Of a stretch of 64,000 bases of DNA, positions 24,386 to 32,839 are shown piece by piece. The stretch covers positions 434,001 to 498,000 of the forward strand of contig OY969725.1 of NCBI GenBank assembly GCA_963702195.1, in the 5' to 3' direction. Numbering within the stretch: position 1 is the first letter of the stretch; each line of letters begins with the position of its first letter. The notes under the pieces were generated by a model, which worked only from the letters and a program-made list of their open reading frames with translations, was not told where the DNA came from and ran no database searches. The position numbers and the translations under genes were made by a program. Origin of the DNA: AC-56 sp963702195 (GTDB lineage Bacteria > Actinomycetota > Thermoleophilia > Solirubrobacterales > 70-9).

Positions 24386-25552
24386 CTAGGGACGACCTGG
24401 AGATGGCAGTGCGCGCGCCCCGTAGTTGGAGATCTCGTGACGCACGGTGGTCACGAGATTCCCGAGCGCGATGTTCGCGTCGGCGAGGTGGAGGCCCCAG
24501 GCCGCGTTGGGCACGGGGTGCAGGGTCGGCGCCCCGTCGTTGCCGGCTATCTGCAGGACGTTGGCGCCGTTCGCCGACGAGCAGTGACCGTTGTAGGCGC
24601 CGTCGGCCTCGATCCACCTCGTCGACGTGTCGACGACCGGGAGGCCCACCAGCCTGGTGGCCGCGCCGATCGCCGTGTTGGGAGCGAATGGCTTGCTCGG
24701 GTAGACCGTGCGCAGATCGGCGGATCCGCCGCCGAGCGCAGCTGGATTCGTGCAGAGCACGTGCTGGCCGGGCACCGTGGTGCGGCCGAACGCCGAGTCG
24801 CTCGGCGCCGGCTCGTTGTAGGTGGAGAACCCCATCACGCAGTGAAGCTGGTCCCGCGACGCGCACGCCGGGATGTGCCGGAAGTCGCCGCCGACGTCGC
24901 TGCCGTCGGCGACCGTGACGTTGCCCCCGAGCAGGATCGCCGAGATCATCTGGTGCCGCAGGTGCGGGTTGGGGTCGACCTCGTTGGCGATCAGCTCACG
25001 CAGGACGAACGAGCCCTGTGAGTGCCCGATGAAGACGACCCCTCGCCCGTCGTTGAACTTCGTCAGGTACTTGTTCCACGCGTTGAGCACGCTGTCGTAG
25101 GCGATCTCGCGCTGCTTCTCCGTGATGCCGCTCGGGTCGAAGATGGCCTTCAGGGTCAGCTGGCGGTACATCGGCGCGTAGACCCGGCAGTACTGCGAGT
25201 ACCGAGCCGCCTGGTAGAGCGCGATCGACCGCTCCTCGGGATCGATGTGGAGGTTGGCGTTCTGCTTTTGCTGGTCGGAGACGGTGGGGTAGACGTAGAA
25301 GCAGTCGACCTTGCGACGGCCATGAGTCTTCGGCTTCTTCACCCCGAGCTTCTCGCCGCTGGGCGAGATGAGCGTGGTCTTCAGCCCGCGCTTGCACGGG
25401 TTGCGGTCCTTGCCGGGCTTGCAGAGCCACCTGCTGTTCTGCACCGTGGTCGCGCCCGCGGGGGCGGCGAGGCAGGCGACGGCCGCGAGCACCGCCAGGA
25501 TGACCAGCCCTCTCGTCGGGCGGCGACTACGGAAACTGCGAAGCGGCGTCAT
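24386..25552 (-). CDS. Secreted DUF3089 lipase-like alpha/beta hydrolase
   Basis: 388 residues with a signal sequence (RRPTRGLVILAVLAAVACLA, ending APAGA). Motifs typical of DUF3089 are VDCFYVYPTVSDQQ and the nucleophile elbow FIGHSQGSFVLREL. The C-terminal end has histidine-containing segments such as WGLHLADANIALG. The family is a lipase-like hydrolase of unknown substrate, often secreted in actinobacteria. It is convergent with the MFS gene and about 40 bp downstream of the recQ gene on the same strand. Confidence 0.9.
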   Translation of the reverse strand: MTPLRSFRSRRPTRGLVILAVLAAVACLAAPAGATTVQNSRWLCKPGKDRNPCKRGLKTTLISPSGEKLGVKKPKTHGRRKVDCFYVYPTVSDQQKQNANLHIDPEERSIALYQAARYSQYCRVYAPMYRQLTLKAIFDPSGITEKQREIAYDSVLNAWNKYLTKFNDGRGVVFIGHSQGSFVLRELIANEVDPNPHLRHQMISAILLGGNVTVADGSDVGGDFRHIPACASRDQLHCVMGFSTYNEPAPSDSAFGRTTVPGQHVLCTNPAALGGGSADLRTVYPSKPFAPNTAIGAATRLVGLPVVDTSTRWIEADGAYNGHCSSANGANVLQIAGNDGAPTLHPVPNAAWGLHLADANIALGNLVTTVRHEISNYGARALPSPGRP

Positions 25553-25593
25553 CCGGCTCCTTCCGGCTCTGAGTCATCTCCCTCCGGAAGACT

Positions 25594-27453
25594 CTAATGC
25601 GTCGGCGCGCCCTCGGCAGGGCTGGCGTGAGCCGCGACCAGGTCGAGCACCTCCGCGGCGTGTCGCGAGACGAAGGTGGGGCCGATGCCGTGGATCTCTG
25701 CCAGGGAGTCCCGACCGCTGGGCCGCGACGCCGCGATCGCCTCGAGCGTCCGGTTGTGAGCCACGGTGTAGGCCGGCTTGCCCGCCGCAGCTCGAAGGCG
25801 CCAGGCCTTGAGCGCGTCCAAGAGCTCGACGTCCGCGGGCGACAGGTCCGCCGGCGGCGTCGTGGGACGGCCCCTGGAACGACCTCTCCGGATCACGATC
25901 GTCTCGGGGTCCGGTAGCCAGCCGTCCGGATCGCAGACGTCGCAGCACCGTCCATCGGGCTCGCCGGCCCGCGAGTCGCCGAAATGGTCGAGGAGGCTGC
26001 GGCGCCGGCACTGCGATGAGAAGGCGTACGCCTCGATCGCGCGATAGGCCCGCCAGCCGCGATCCTTGGCGACCCGGCACGCGGCGGCCGCGCGGCGAGG
26101 GTCGAGCTCGCCGGCCAGCTGGACGCTGAGGCGGCCGCCGGGCGCGGGCTCGACGGTGCAGGCCCCGGCGCGCTCCGCGATCGCCAGGCGCAGCCTCTGG
26201 GTGTCGTCGCGCGGGTTGCCGATCACCATCGCCCCGTCGTGGTCGGCGATGCCGCGGAGCTTGCCGAGGTAGGAGGCGATCGTCTGGGGCTCGACCGTGC
26301 GCTGCTGGTTGAAGCGCACCAACCGCCCGAGGTCCGAGCGACCGGCCAGCAGCACCGCACGGGCGGGCAGGCCGTCGCGGCCAGCCCGCCCGGCCTCCTG
26401 GTAGTACGCCTCGACGCTCGTGGGGATCGCCCAATGCCACACCGAGCGCACGTCCGCCTTGTCGATCCCCATCCCGAACGCGTTCGTGGCTGCGATCACG
26501 TGGGCATCGCCGGACATGAATCGATGCTGCGCCGACGCCCGCTCGTCCGGCTCCATCCCCGCGTGGTAGGCGGCGGCGAGCACGCCGGCGTCCCGCAGCG
26601 ATGCGGCGACCGCCTCGGTGTCGCGCCGCGTGCCGCAGTAGACGATCGCCGGCAGGTTCTCGTCGTTCCGCAGGCCCTGCTCGAGCAGGGCCTGCTTGCG
26701 CGCCACAGAGCCCTTCCCCTCGAAGGTGAGCGTGTCGAACGAGATGTTCGGGCGGTCGAAGCCCGAGCGGACCAGGAGCGGGTCGCGAAGCCCCAGGCGT
26801 CCCGCGATCTCCGCCGCCACCTCCGGTGTTGCCGTTGCCGTGCATGCCATCACCGCCGGACGGCCCAGCCGCTCGACGACCCTCGGGAGGCGGAGGTAGT
26901 CGGGCCGGAAGTCGTGTCCCCATTCGGAGACGCAGTGCGCCTCGTCGATCGCCATCAGGCCCACGTCCCGCTCGGCGAGGGCGTCGAGGAACGAGGTCGA
27001 CGCGAAGCGCTCCGGGGAGCAGTAGACGATCCGGCAGCGGCCATCGCGGACCCTTGCCAGGGCGTCCCGGTTTCGGTCCTCGCCCATGCCGGAGGCGACC
27101 ATCACGACGGGGTGGCGCTCGCCCACCAGGCGGCGGCACTGGTCGGCCATCAGGGCGATCAGGGGGCTGACGACGACGGTCAGGCGCGACGACGCGAGCC
27201 CGGGCAGCTGGTAGCAGAGGCTCTTCCCGCCGCCGGTCGGCATGACGATGAGGGCGTCCCGGCCGGCGAGCGCCGCGCCGACCGCCTCCCGCTGGCCGGC
27301 GCGAAAGGCGCGGTGGCCGAGATGGGCGAGCAGGGCATCGGGGTCGGGCGGCCCGTCGTAGATGCGCGTGGTCTCACTGCCTGGGGTCGACTCCCCGAAG
27401 TCCTCGAGTCCCTGGAGCGCCAGGGTTGCCTGCGCGTGCTCGGGCTGCGCCAT
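25594..27453 (-). CDS. recQ: RecQ family ATP-dependent DNA helicase
   Basis: 619 residues from ATG 27453. Superfamily 2 motifs are in order: motif 0/I FRAGQREAVGAAL and VMPTGGGKSLCYQLP (Walker A), DEAH box AIDEAHCVSEWGHDFR, motif VI YYQEAGRAGRDGLPA. The RecQ zinc-binding domain has CRRRSLLDHFGD and CCDVCDP. A C-terminal HRDC domain starts near LLDALKAWRLRAAAGKPAYT. It unwinds DNA 3'-5' in recombination and fork repair. The whole RecQ layout is complete. Confidence 0.96.
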   Translation of the reverse strand: MAQPEHAQATLALQGLEDFGESTPGSETTRIYDGPPDPDALLAHLGHRAFRAGQREAVGAALAGRDALIVMPTGGGKSLCYQLPGLASSRLTVVVSPLIALMADQCRRLVGERHPVVMVASGMGEDRNRDALARVRDGRCRIVYCSPERFASTSFLDALAERDVGLMAIDEAHCVSEWGHDFRPDYLRLPRVVERLGRPAVMACTATATPEVAAEIAGRLGLRDPLLVRSGFDRPNISFDTLTFEGKGSVARKQALLEQGLRNDENLPAIVYCGTRRDTEAVAASLRDAGVLAAAYHAGMEPDERASAQHRFMSGDAHVIAATNAFGMGIDKADVRSVWHWAIPTSVEAYYQEAGRAGRDGLPARAVLLAGRSDLGRLVRFNQQRTVEPQTIASYLGKLRGIADHDGAMVIGNPRDDTQRLRLAIAERAGACTVEPAPGGRLSVQLAGELDPRRAAAACRVAKDRGWRAYRAIEAYAFSSQCRRRSLLDHFGDSRAGEPDGRCCDVCDPDGWLPDPETIVIRRGRSRGRPTTPPADLSPADVELLDALKAWRLRAAAGKPAYTVAHNRTLEAIAASRPSGRDSLAEIHGIGPTFVSRHAAEVLDLVAAHASPAEGAPTH

Positions 27454-27919
27454 CCGGCAAGCCTAGGCTCTGGCCCGGCACGAAATCCGTTCGAGTAGTG
27501 ACGAATCACGGACGCCGCGGAACGGCGCTCAGCTCAGCGCAGCTGCGGGCGCCACGGAAGCGCATGGTCGCGAGCCCTGGCGTAAGCGCGGCGAAGGAAG
27601 CGCCGCTCCCCCCCGGAGCCGTGAGCCCGCTGCGCGCGGATGAAGCGCTCCCATAGGGCGACCGCCCGGCCGGCATCAGCCGACTGGCTTCGCCTGGCTC
27701 GTGTCAAGAGGCACGGCTCCCCGTGTCCGTCGGGTGCATTGCACCCCTGCCCTGGGGGACAGCATGCCTTCACATCTCGGCTGTTACCCGCTTCCGCGGA
27801 AGATGAATGCGGACGCCGCGTTCGAAGTCATCGATCGAACCCTGGGCGGGTGCGTCCAAGCCCAGGGAGCTCGTCTGCTTAGCCGGTGCCCGTGTGGGTA
27901 AGCGTGTCGCGGGAGCACC
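27454..27919. other. Gap of about 0.47 kb, no firmly supported gene
   Basis: A minus-strand frame at 27534-27773 encodes about 79 residues including AVALWERFIRAQRAHGSGGE then RRFLRRAYARARDHALPW, which looks protein-like, but its start region is low-complexity and no family is recognised; it would be a small basic protein. The rest, up to the ATG at 27920, has AT-richer DNA that probably holds the promoter of the anti-sigma-like gene. A GGTGCAATGCACC palindrome lies at about 27733-27745. Confidence 0.35.
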
Positions 27920-28315
27920 ATGAACGAAAACGTGGCAATCGATTTGCCCTTGGAGCCTGAAAGCGCCGCGCGGGCGCGGCGGGAGCTCAAGCCCTTCAGG
28001 TCATCGTTGGATGAGACGTCGTTTGTGGACCTGTGCCTGCTGGTCGACGAGCTGGTGGTCGAGGCCCTTACGGCGGACGGCGGCTCGTCCGGCTCTATCG
28101 AGCTGCGCGCCGAGGGTGACGGCGAGCGCGTGCGTGTCGCAGTCAGGGAGGGGGGCGACGCCTACCGGCTTCCCTCCAGGCGTCCCGAGCCCGGCGACGC
28201 CGGGTTCGGATTGCACCTCGTCCAGCGACTCAGCGATCGCTGGGGGATGCGTCGCGAGCCGGAGCGCGCGACCGTATGGCTGGAGATCCTCAGTCGGCCC
28301 GCGCGCACCCCTTGA
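27920..28315 (+). CDS. Anti-sigma regulatory factor-like HATPase-domain protein (paralogue)
   Basis: 131 residues from ATG 27920. It shares its layout with the protein at 4713: LPLEPESAARARREL at the N-terminus, the helix LCLLVDELVVEALTADG, and the glycine box PGDAGFGLHLVQRLSDRWG. The GHKL N-box Asn is Glu here (ELVVEA), as it is Asp in the paralogue. No sigma or STAS-domain gene is adjacent. Likely a sigma-factor antagonist or a non-kinase relative that keeps the fold; ATP binding is doubtful without the N-box Asn. Confidence 0.75.
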   Translation: MNENVAIDLPLEPESAARARRELKPFRSSLDETSFVDLCLLVDELVVEALTADGGSSGSIELRAEGDGERVRVAVREGGDAYRLPSRRPEPGDAGFGLHLVQRLSDRWGMRREPERATVWLEILSRPARTP

Positions 28316-28331
28316 GCTCGGGCGCGCCGGC

Positions 28332-28817
28332 CTAGTGACCGCCGTGGCCGCCGCGTAGCAACTCGATCGCGTGCGGAAGCGCGTCGGCGATTGCGGCTCC
28401 GGCCTGGTCGATGCTGCGGGGGCTGCCCGGAAAGTTCACGATCAGGGTCCCGCCGCGGATACCGGCGACGCCCCGGGAGAGCATCCAGTGGCGCGTGTGC
28501 TCGCGGGAGGCCACGCGCATCGCCTCGGAGATGCCGGGCGCCTCGCGCTCGATTACGTCCAGCGTTGCCTCGGGAGTCACGTCAGTGGGCGCGACCCCCG
28601 TGCCGCCGGTCGTGAGGACCAGGTCGTAGCCTGCTTCGTCCGCCCAGTGGCGGAGGCAATCGGCGATCGCCGGCCGGTCGTCGGAGAGGATCCGCCTGTC
28701 GGCGATCTCCGTCCCGAGGCCCGCGGCGAAGGCTGCGAGGCGCTCGCCGCTCTCGTCGTCGCCCGCGCCCGAAGCCTTGGAGGTGCTCACGGTGAGGATC
28801 GCCGCGCGAAGCCTCAT
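28332..28817 (-). CDS. mog: MoaB/Mog-family molybdopterin adenylyltransferase
   Basis: 161 residues from ATG 28817. The MoCF-domain signature LVLTTGGTGVAPTDVTPEAT is intact, including the GGTG loop that binds molybdopterin, and LIVNFPGSPRSIDQA near the end matches the family. It activates molybdopterin by adenylylation before metal insertion. MoaB and Mog are hard to separate by sequence alone. It is the last gene of a moeA-moaDE-moaC-mog operon; its start overlaps the moaC stop by 4 nt. Confidence 0.93.
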   Translation of the reverse strand: MRLRAAILTVSTSKASGAGDDESGERLAAFAAGLGTEIADRRILSDDRPAIADCLRHWADEAGYDLVLTTGGTGVAPTDVTPEATLDVIEREAPGISEAMRVASREHTRHWMLSRGVAGIRGGTLIVNFPGSPRSIDQAGAAIADALPHAIELLRGGHGGH

Positions 28818-29305
28818 TTGGCGTCGGGCCTGCGCCACTCGCCGCTGCGACCCCCCGACTTCTCGCGCAGCTCGATCCGCTCGATCGTGATGTCCCGTTC
28901 GAGCGCCTTGGCCATGTCGTAGACCGTGAGCGCGCTGATCGCGCACGCGGTCATCGCCTCCATCTCGACGCCGGTCCGGGCCACCGTCTTCGCCTCGGCC
29001 GCGATCTCCACGAGCCCCTTCGTTGCGAGTACCCGGATCTCGACGTCCACGTGGGTCAACGGCAGCGGATGCGCGAGCGGGATCAGCTCGTCCGTGCGCT
29101 TCGCCGCCTGGATGCCCGCGATGCGCGCCGTCCCGATCACGTCGCCCTTCGGCGCGTCGCGATCCTCGATCGCCTCTGCGGTCTCGGGCGACATCCGCAG
29201 CGTGGCCTGCGCAACCGCGCGCCGAGCCGTGGCCTCCTTCGGTCCCACGTCAACCATCCGCGCCCGGCCGGACTCGTCGAGATGGCTGAGGTCGCGCTCG
29301 CTCAC
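28814..29305 (-). CDS. moaC: Cyclic pyranopterin monophosphate synthase MoaC
   Basis: 163 residues. The family signatures are MVDVGPKEATARRAVA at the N-terminus and LIPLAHPLPLTHVDVEI with GVEMEAMTACAISALTVYDM, holding the conserved active-site Lys/Glu/His set. It converts the MoaA product to cyclic pyranopterin monophosphate in molybdenum cofactor synthesis. Both ends overlap neighbours by 4 nt, so translation of the operon is tightly coupled. Confidence 0.97.
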   Translation of the reverse strand: MSERDLSHLDESGRARMVDVGPKEATARRAVAQATLRMSPETAEAIEDRDAPKGDVIGTARIAGIQAAKRTDELIPLAHPLPLTHVDVEIRVLATKGLVEIAAEAKTVARTGVEMEAMTACAISALTVYDMAKALERDITIERIELREKSGGRSGEWRRPDAK

Positions 29306-29940
29306 GCAGCCGGCTCCGCATCGAGCTTCCAGATCGGCGCTTCGGCCTTGATCCGGTCGATCGCCTCCCTGGCGCCCGCGAATGCCTCCGCGCGATGCGG
29401 GGCCGACACGGCCACGAGGACGCTCGCCTCCTCCGCTGGGACGGGCCCGGTTCGATGCTCCGCGGCCGCGGCGGTCAGCCCATGGCGCTCGGCGCAGTCG
29501 ACGAGGATGGCGGCGATCCTCTCCTCGGCCATCTCCCTGTAGGCCTCGTAGTCGAGCCTGGGGACCTCGCGCGGAAAGCCCTGGAAGGTCGCGACCGCGC
29601 CGGCTGACGGGTCCACCACGCGGCTGGCGACCTCCTCGAGTGAAATGGGGTCGACGCCCACGCGCACGTGAATCGGCGCGCCGCCGCTGACTGGCGGCAC
29701 GAGCGCAAGCTCGTCGTCGGCCGCCAGCTCGGTGGCGGGGTCCGCGTAGTCGCGGTTCACCGCCATGCGGACAGGAACCCGGTCGAGCACCTCGCCGAGC
29801 CCGGCCTGCGCGGCGAGCGCGGCGAGCGCGTCCGCGACCGTCGCCCCCTCGTCCACCTGGATCTCGACTGAGTCGCGGCCCGCCTGCTGCCTGAGGATCG
29901 CGAACAACCGGACCCGTACCGTCATCGAGCCAGCCACCAC
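29302..29940 (-). CDS. MoaD-MoaE fusion (molybdopterin synthase small and large subunits in one chain)
   Basis: 212 residues; ATG 29940, with ATG 29925 (MTVRVRLFAILRQ) the better match to MoaD. Residues 1-88 are MoaD, a ubiquitin-like sulfur carrier ending in LVPPVSGG. The chain then continues directly into MoaE: VDPSAGAVATFQGFPRE ... LDYEAYREMAEERI, HRTGPVPAEEASV, and the terminal IWKLD. MoaD normally needs a free Gly-Gly C-terminus for thiocarboxylation, so the fusion should be cleaved after the GG. Mycobacterium tuberculosis MoaX is a known fusion processed that way. Overlap with moaC is 4 nt. Confidence 0.95.
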   Translation of the reverse strand: MVAGSMTVRVRLFAILRQQAGRDSVEIQVDEGATVADALAALAAQAGLGEVLDRVPVRMAVNRDYADPATELAADDELALVPPVSGGAPIHVRVGVDPISLEEVASRVVDPSAGAVATFQGFPREVPRLDYEAYREMAEERIAAILVDCAERHGLTAAAAEHRTGPVPAEEASVLVAVSAPHRAEAFAGAREAIDRIKAEAPIWKLDAEPAA

Positions 29941-29947
29941 CGGGATG

Positions 29948-31204
29948 CTAGACGGGTCGCGCGGCCAGGCCCGCGGAGGGCAGCAGCTCGATCTCCACGC
30001 GCTCTCCGGCGCAGACGTCGCCCTGCTCGGCCGGAATGATCGCGAAGGCGTTCGCGCCCAGCATGGAGGTGAGGACGTGCGAGCCCTGCTCCTTGGTCGG
30101 TCGCGCGTGCCAGCCGTCCTCGCCCGCCTCGAGGCGCACCCGCACGAAGTGCGCCCGGCCCGGCAGCTTCTCGTACGGCTCGTCGAGCACGGCGCTCGCG
30201 CGGTGGCGCCCAGGACTGGCTCCGGCGAGCGCGAGCAGCGCAGGGCGGACCAGGAGGATGAAGGTCACCACCGCCGACACCGGGTTTCCGGGCAACCCGA
30301 AGGCGAGCGGCCCGTCCGGCGTCGCACCGAACCAGGTGGGCCTCCCGGGCCGCAGGGACAGCCCCCAGAACACCTCCTCCACACCGAGCTCGGCGAAGGC
30401 CGGCCGCACGTGATCGTGCTCGCCGACGGACACCCCGCCACAGACCACGGCGACGTCGGCGTCGAGCAGGCCCCTGATCGCCTCGCGAGTCGAGGCGGCG
30501 TCGTCGCCCGTATGGGCAACGGCGATGACGGCCGCTCCGGCCGTTCGCGCCAGGGCGGGAACGGAATGAGCATTCGCGTCGCGGATCTCTCCGGGGCCGA
30601 GCGCGGTTCCGGCCGCGACCAGCTCGTCGCCGGTGGTGAGGACCGCGACCCGGGGCCGCGCCGCGCAGCGAACACGCTCGCGCCCCACGGATGCGGTCAC
30701 CCCCAGCTCGGCGGGCCCGAGGGGAGCTCCCCGCGCGAGGACCCGCTCGCCGCCCCGCACGTCCTCGCCCTTGCGGCGCACGTCGTATCCCGGCTCCAAC
30801 GGCGCGGTCACGACGATCGATCCGTCACGCAGCTCGGTGTCCTCGAGTCGAAGGATCGCGTCGGCTCCCTCCGGGATCGCGGCGCCAGTGGAGATCGCCG
30901 CCGCCTGTCCCGCGGCGAGGGCCGATTTGGCGGGTGCGCCGGCGCGCGACTCGTCCACGACCCTGAGGCGGACCGGCCGGTCCGGCGCGGCCTCGGCCGT
31001 GTCCGCCGCGCTCACCGCATAGCCGTCCATCGCGGAGTTGTCGAACGGGGGGATGGGGTGCGAGCTGGACACGTCCTCGGCGAGGACCCGCCCCAGCGCC
31101 TCGTCGATGACCACATCCTCCGTTCCGAGGAGCGAGCACCGCTCGAGCACCGCCCTTCGGGCCACCTCGATGTCCATCAGCTTCCCGGCCACCACCGGGA
31201 TCAT
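29948..31204 (-). CDS. moeA: Molybdopterin molybdenumtransferase MoeA
   Basis: 418 residues from ATG 31204 (ATG 31177 is an alternative). Typical motifs: SSSHPIPPFDNSAMDGYAV near residue 55, VLTTGDELV in the central MoCF-like domain, VCGGVSVGEHDHV and GLPGNPVSAVVTFILL. It inserts molybdate into adenylylated molybdopterin. It is the first gene of the minus-strand MoCo operon and is divergent from mobA with only 18 bp between the start codons, so their promoters must overlap each other's coding ends. Confidence 0.96.
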   Translation of the reverse strand: MIPVVAGKLMDIEVARRAVLERCSLLGTEDVVIDEALGRVLAEDVSSSHPIPPFDNSAMDGYAVSAADTAEAAPDRPVRLRVVDESRAGAPAKSALAAGQAAAISTGAAIPEGADAILRLEDTELRDGSIVVTAPLEPGYDVRRKGEDVRGGERVLARGAPLGPAELGVTASVGRERVRCAARPRVAVLTTGDELVAAGTALGPGEIRDANAHSVPALARTAGAAVIAVAHTGDDAASTREAIRGLLDADVAVVCGGVSVGEHDHVRPAFAELGVEEVFWGLSLRPGRPTWFGATPDGPLAFGLPGNPVSAVVTFILLVRPALLALAGASPGRHRASAVLDEPYEKLPGRAHFVRVRLEAGEDGWHARPTKEQGSHVLTSMLGANAFAIIPAEQGDVCAGERVEIELLPSAGLAARPV

Positions 31205-31222
31205 CGCTGCCAGACTGGGGCC

Positions 31223-31846
31223 ATGCTCTCCCGTTCCCCGCCGGAGCCGCCGGGACGCGCCTCGCTCGCCGCTGTGCTCGCCGGGGGCTCGAGCTCGAGG
31301 ATGGGCGCGCCGAAGGCGGCCATGGAGCTGGTCGGGCGCCCCTTGATCACGTATCCGATCGAGGCCGTCAGGGCGGCCGGGCTCGAGCCGGTGGTGGTCG
31401 CGAAGCCAGATACGCCGCTGCCCGATCTGAACTGTCGAGTCATCCACGAGCGGGATGCGCGTAGCCACCCGGCGACCGGCATCGTCGCCGCGCTCCGTGC
31501 GGCCGACGGCGGCCCGGTGGTGGTGCTTGCGTGCGACATGCCGTTCGTGCGACCGGAGCTGATCGCCTTCCTCGCCGGAATCGATGCCGCTGTGGCCATC
31601 CCGAGGGTGAGGGGGCGTCTCGAACCCCTCCTCGCACGCTACGCGCAGTCCGCCATCCCGGTGCTGGAGGCCGCGATCGCGCGTGCCGGCGCGCTCCAAG
31701 AGGCGGCCGCCGCTCTCGATCCGTTGATCGTCGGTGAGGCGGGGTTGGCGCGCTTCGGCGACCCTCGCCGAATGATGTCGAACGTCAACGACCGGACGGA
31801 GCTCGCGTCGGCGGAACGGTTGCTGGCGGCCGGCGCCACCCGATGA
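31223..31846 (+). CDS. mobA: Molybdenum cofactor guanylyltransferase-like MobA
   Basis: 207 residues from ATG 31223. It has the nucleotidyltransferase motif LAAVLAGGSSSRMGAPKAAM and VVVLACDMPFVRPELI with the metal-binding Asp. MobA attaches GMP to make the bis-MGD form used by formate dehydrogenase. The stop overlaps the fdhD start by 4 nt, linking cofactor maturation to Fdh maturation. The short C-terminus and absence of a MobB domain are normal. Confidence 0.93.
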   Translation: MLSRSPPEPPGRASLAAVLAGGSSSRMGAPKAAMELVGRPLITYPIEAVRAAGLEPVVVAKPDTPLPDLNCRVIHERDARSHPATGIVAALRAADGGPVVVLACDMPFVRPELIAFLAGIDAAVAIPRVRGRLEPLLARYAQSAIPVLEAAIARAGALQEAAAALDPLIVGEAGLARFGDPRRMMSNVNDRTELASAERLLAAGATR

Positions 31847-32640
31847 GCGAGCGCACGGAACGGGAGCCCGAGGCCTCTGCCGGTCGCACGTACGTGACGA
31901 TCGAGCACGACGGCGTCACGGACGAGGTCGCCGTCGAGGAGCCGCTCGAGATCCGCGTCGACGGCCGACCGCTCGCAGTGACGATGCGCACGCCGGGGCA
32001 CGACGAGGAGCTCGCTCTCGGGTTCCTGTTCGGCGAGGGCCTTATCGACGCGGCCCGTGAGGCCGGCCCTCCGGCGGACCTCGCGGCCAACACGGTCGAG
32101 GTCGCCGGCCCGCTCCTGCGCGAGCCCGGGCAGCGGAGCTTCTATACAACCTCCTCGTGCGGCGTGTGCGGGAAGGGGGCGCTGGAGGAGGTCGAGGTTT
32201 CAAGCGCCCCGCTCCCGGACGGCCCGCACATCTCACGAGACCTCCTGGCCTCCCTGCCGGACGGCCTGCGCCAGCCCACGTTCGAGCGCACCGGCGGGCT
32301 CCACGCGACCGGTCTCTTCGACCCGCAGGGCGAGCTGCTGATCGCGCGCGAGGACGTGGGCCGCCACAACGCGATGGACAAGGTCGTCGGCCGCGCGCTC
32401 CTCGACGGAATCGTGCCCCTGACCGGGCGCGTGCTCTGCGTGAGCGGTCGGCTCTCCTTCGAGCTGGTCCAAAAGGCTGCCGTGGCCGGTGCGCCGATCC
32501 TCGTCGGCGTCGGGGCCCCCAGCTCGCTCGCGGTCGACCTGGCGGGCGATCGCGGGATGACGCTGGGCGGGTTCGCCCGGGGCGGCCGGTTGAACGTCTA
32601 CAGCGGGGCCGGCCGGGTTACTCGGTCGTCTCTGGACTGA
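31843..32640 (+). CDS. fdhD: Formate dehydrogenase accessory sulfurtransferase FdhD
   Basis: 265 residues. The active-site CxxC is in SSCGVCGKGALEEV, and other conserved blocks are TPGHDEELALGFLFGEG and REDVGRHNAMDKVVG. FdhD carries sulfur from a cysteine desulfurase to the molybdenum centre of FdhA, which needs it for activity. It is coupled to mobA and converges on the DUF6457 gene, with 23 bp of 3' antisense overlap. Confidence 0.97.
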   Translation: MSERTEREPEASAGRTYVTIEHDGVTDEVAVEEPLEIRVDGRPLAVTMRTPGHDEELALGFLFGEGLIDAAREAGPPADLAANTVEVAGPLLREPGQRSFYTTSSCGVCGKGALEEVEVSSAPLPDGPHISRDLLASLPDGLRQPTFERTGGLHATGLFDPQGELLIAREDVGRHNAMDKVVGRALLDGIVPLTGRVLCVSGRLSFELVQKAAVAGAPILVGVGAPSSLAVDLAGDRGMTLGGFARGGRLNVYSGAGRVTRSSLD

Positions 32641-32839
32641 TGCCCTTGGCCACCTCGCGCAGTGATTCCGCGGGCCGGCCCGTCTGGCCGCCGATCCAAC
32701 AGGCGATCGGTGCTGCAGTGCGCTCAGACGAGTGCGCGGCGATGGCCGCGAGCTTCAGGATCTGATCCATCTCCTCGGACGTTGGCGGCTCGACCCCCAG
32801 CTCGGCGGCGAACGATCGCACCCATTCCTGAGCGGTCAT
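32618..32839 (-). CDS. DUF6457-like small protein
   Basis: 73 residues starting MTAQEWVRSFAAELGVEPP and containing KLAAIAAHSSERTAAPIACW. I recognise it as the small DUF6457 type that occurs beside, or fused to, MobA-like and molybdenum-transport genes in actinobacteria. The molecular role is unknown. Its start overlaps the end of the transporter gene by 4 nt, so it belongs to the moaA-transporter operon. Confidence 0.8.
   Translation of the reverse strand: MTAQEWVRSFAAELGVEPPTSEEMDQILKLAAIAAHSSERTAAPIACWIGGQTGRPAESLREVAKGISPETTE

Noticed and set aside
25574..27139. Long minus-strand frame overlapping recQ
   Set aside because: It is a shifted frame of recQ with Arg/Gly-rich composition and no motifs, while the recQ frame has every helicase motif.
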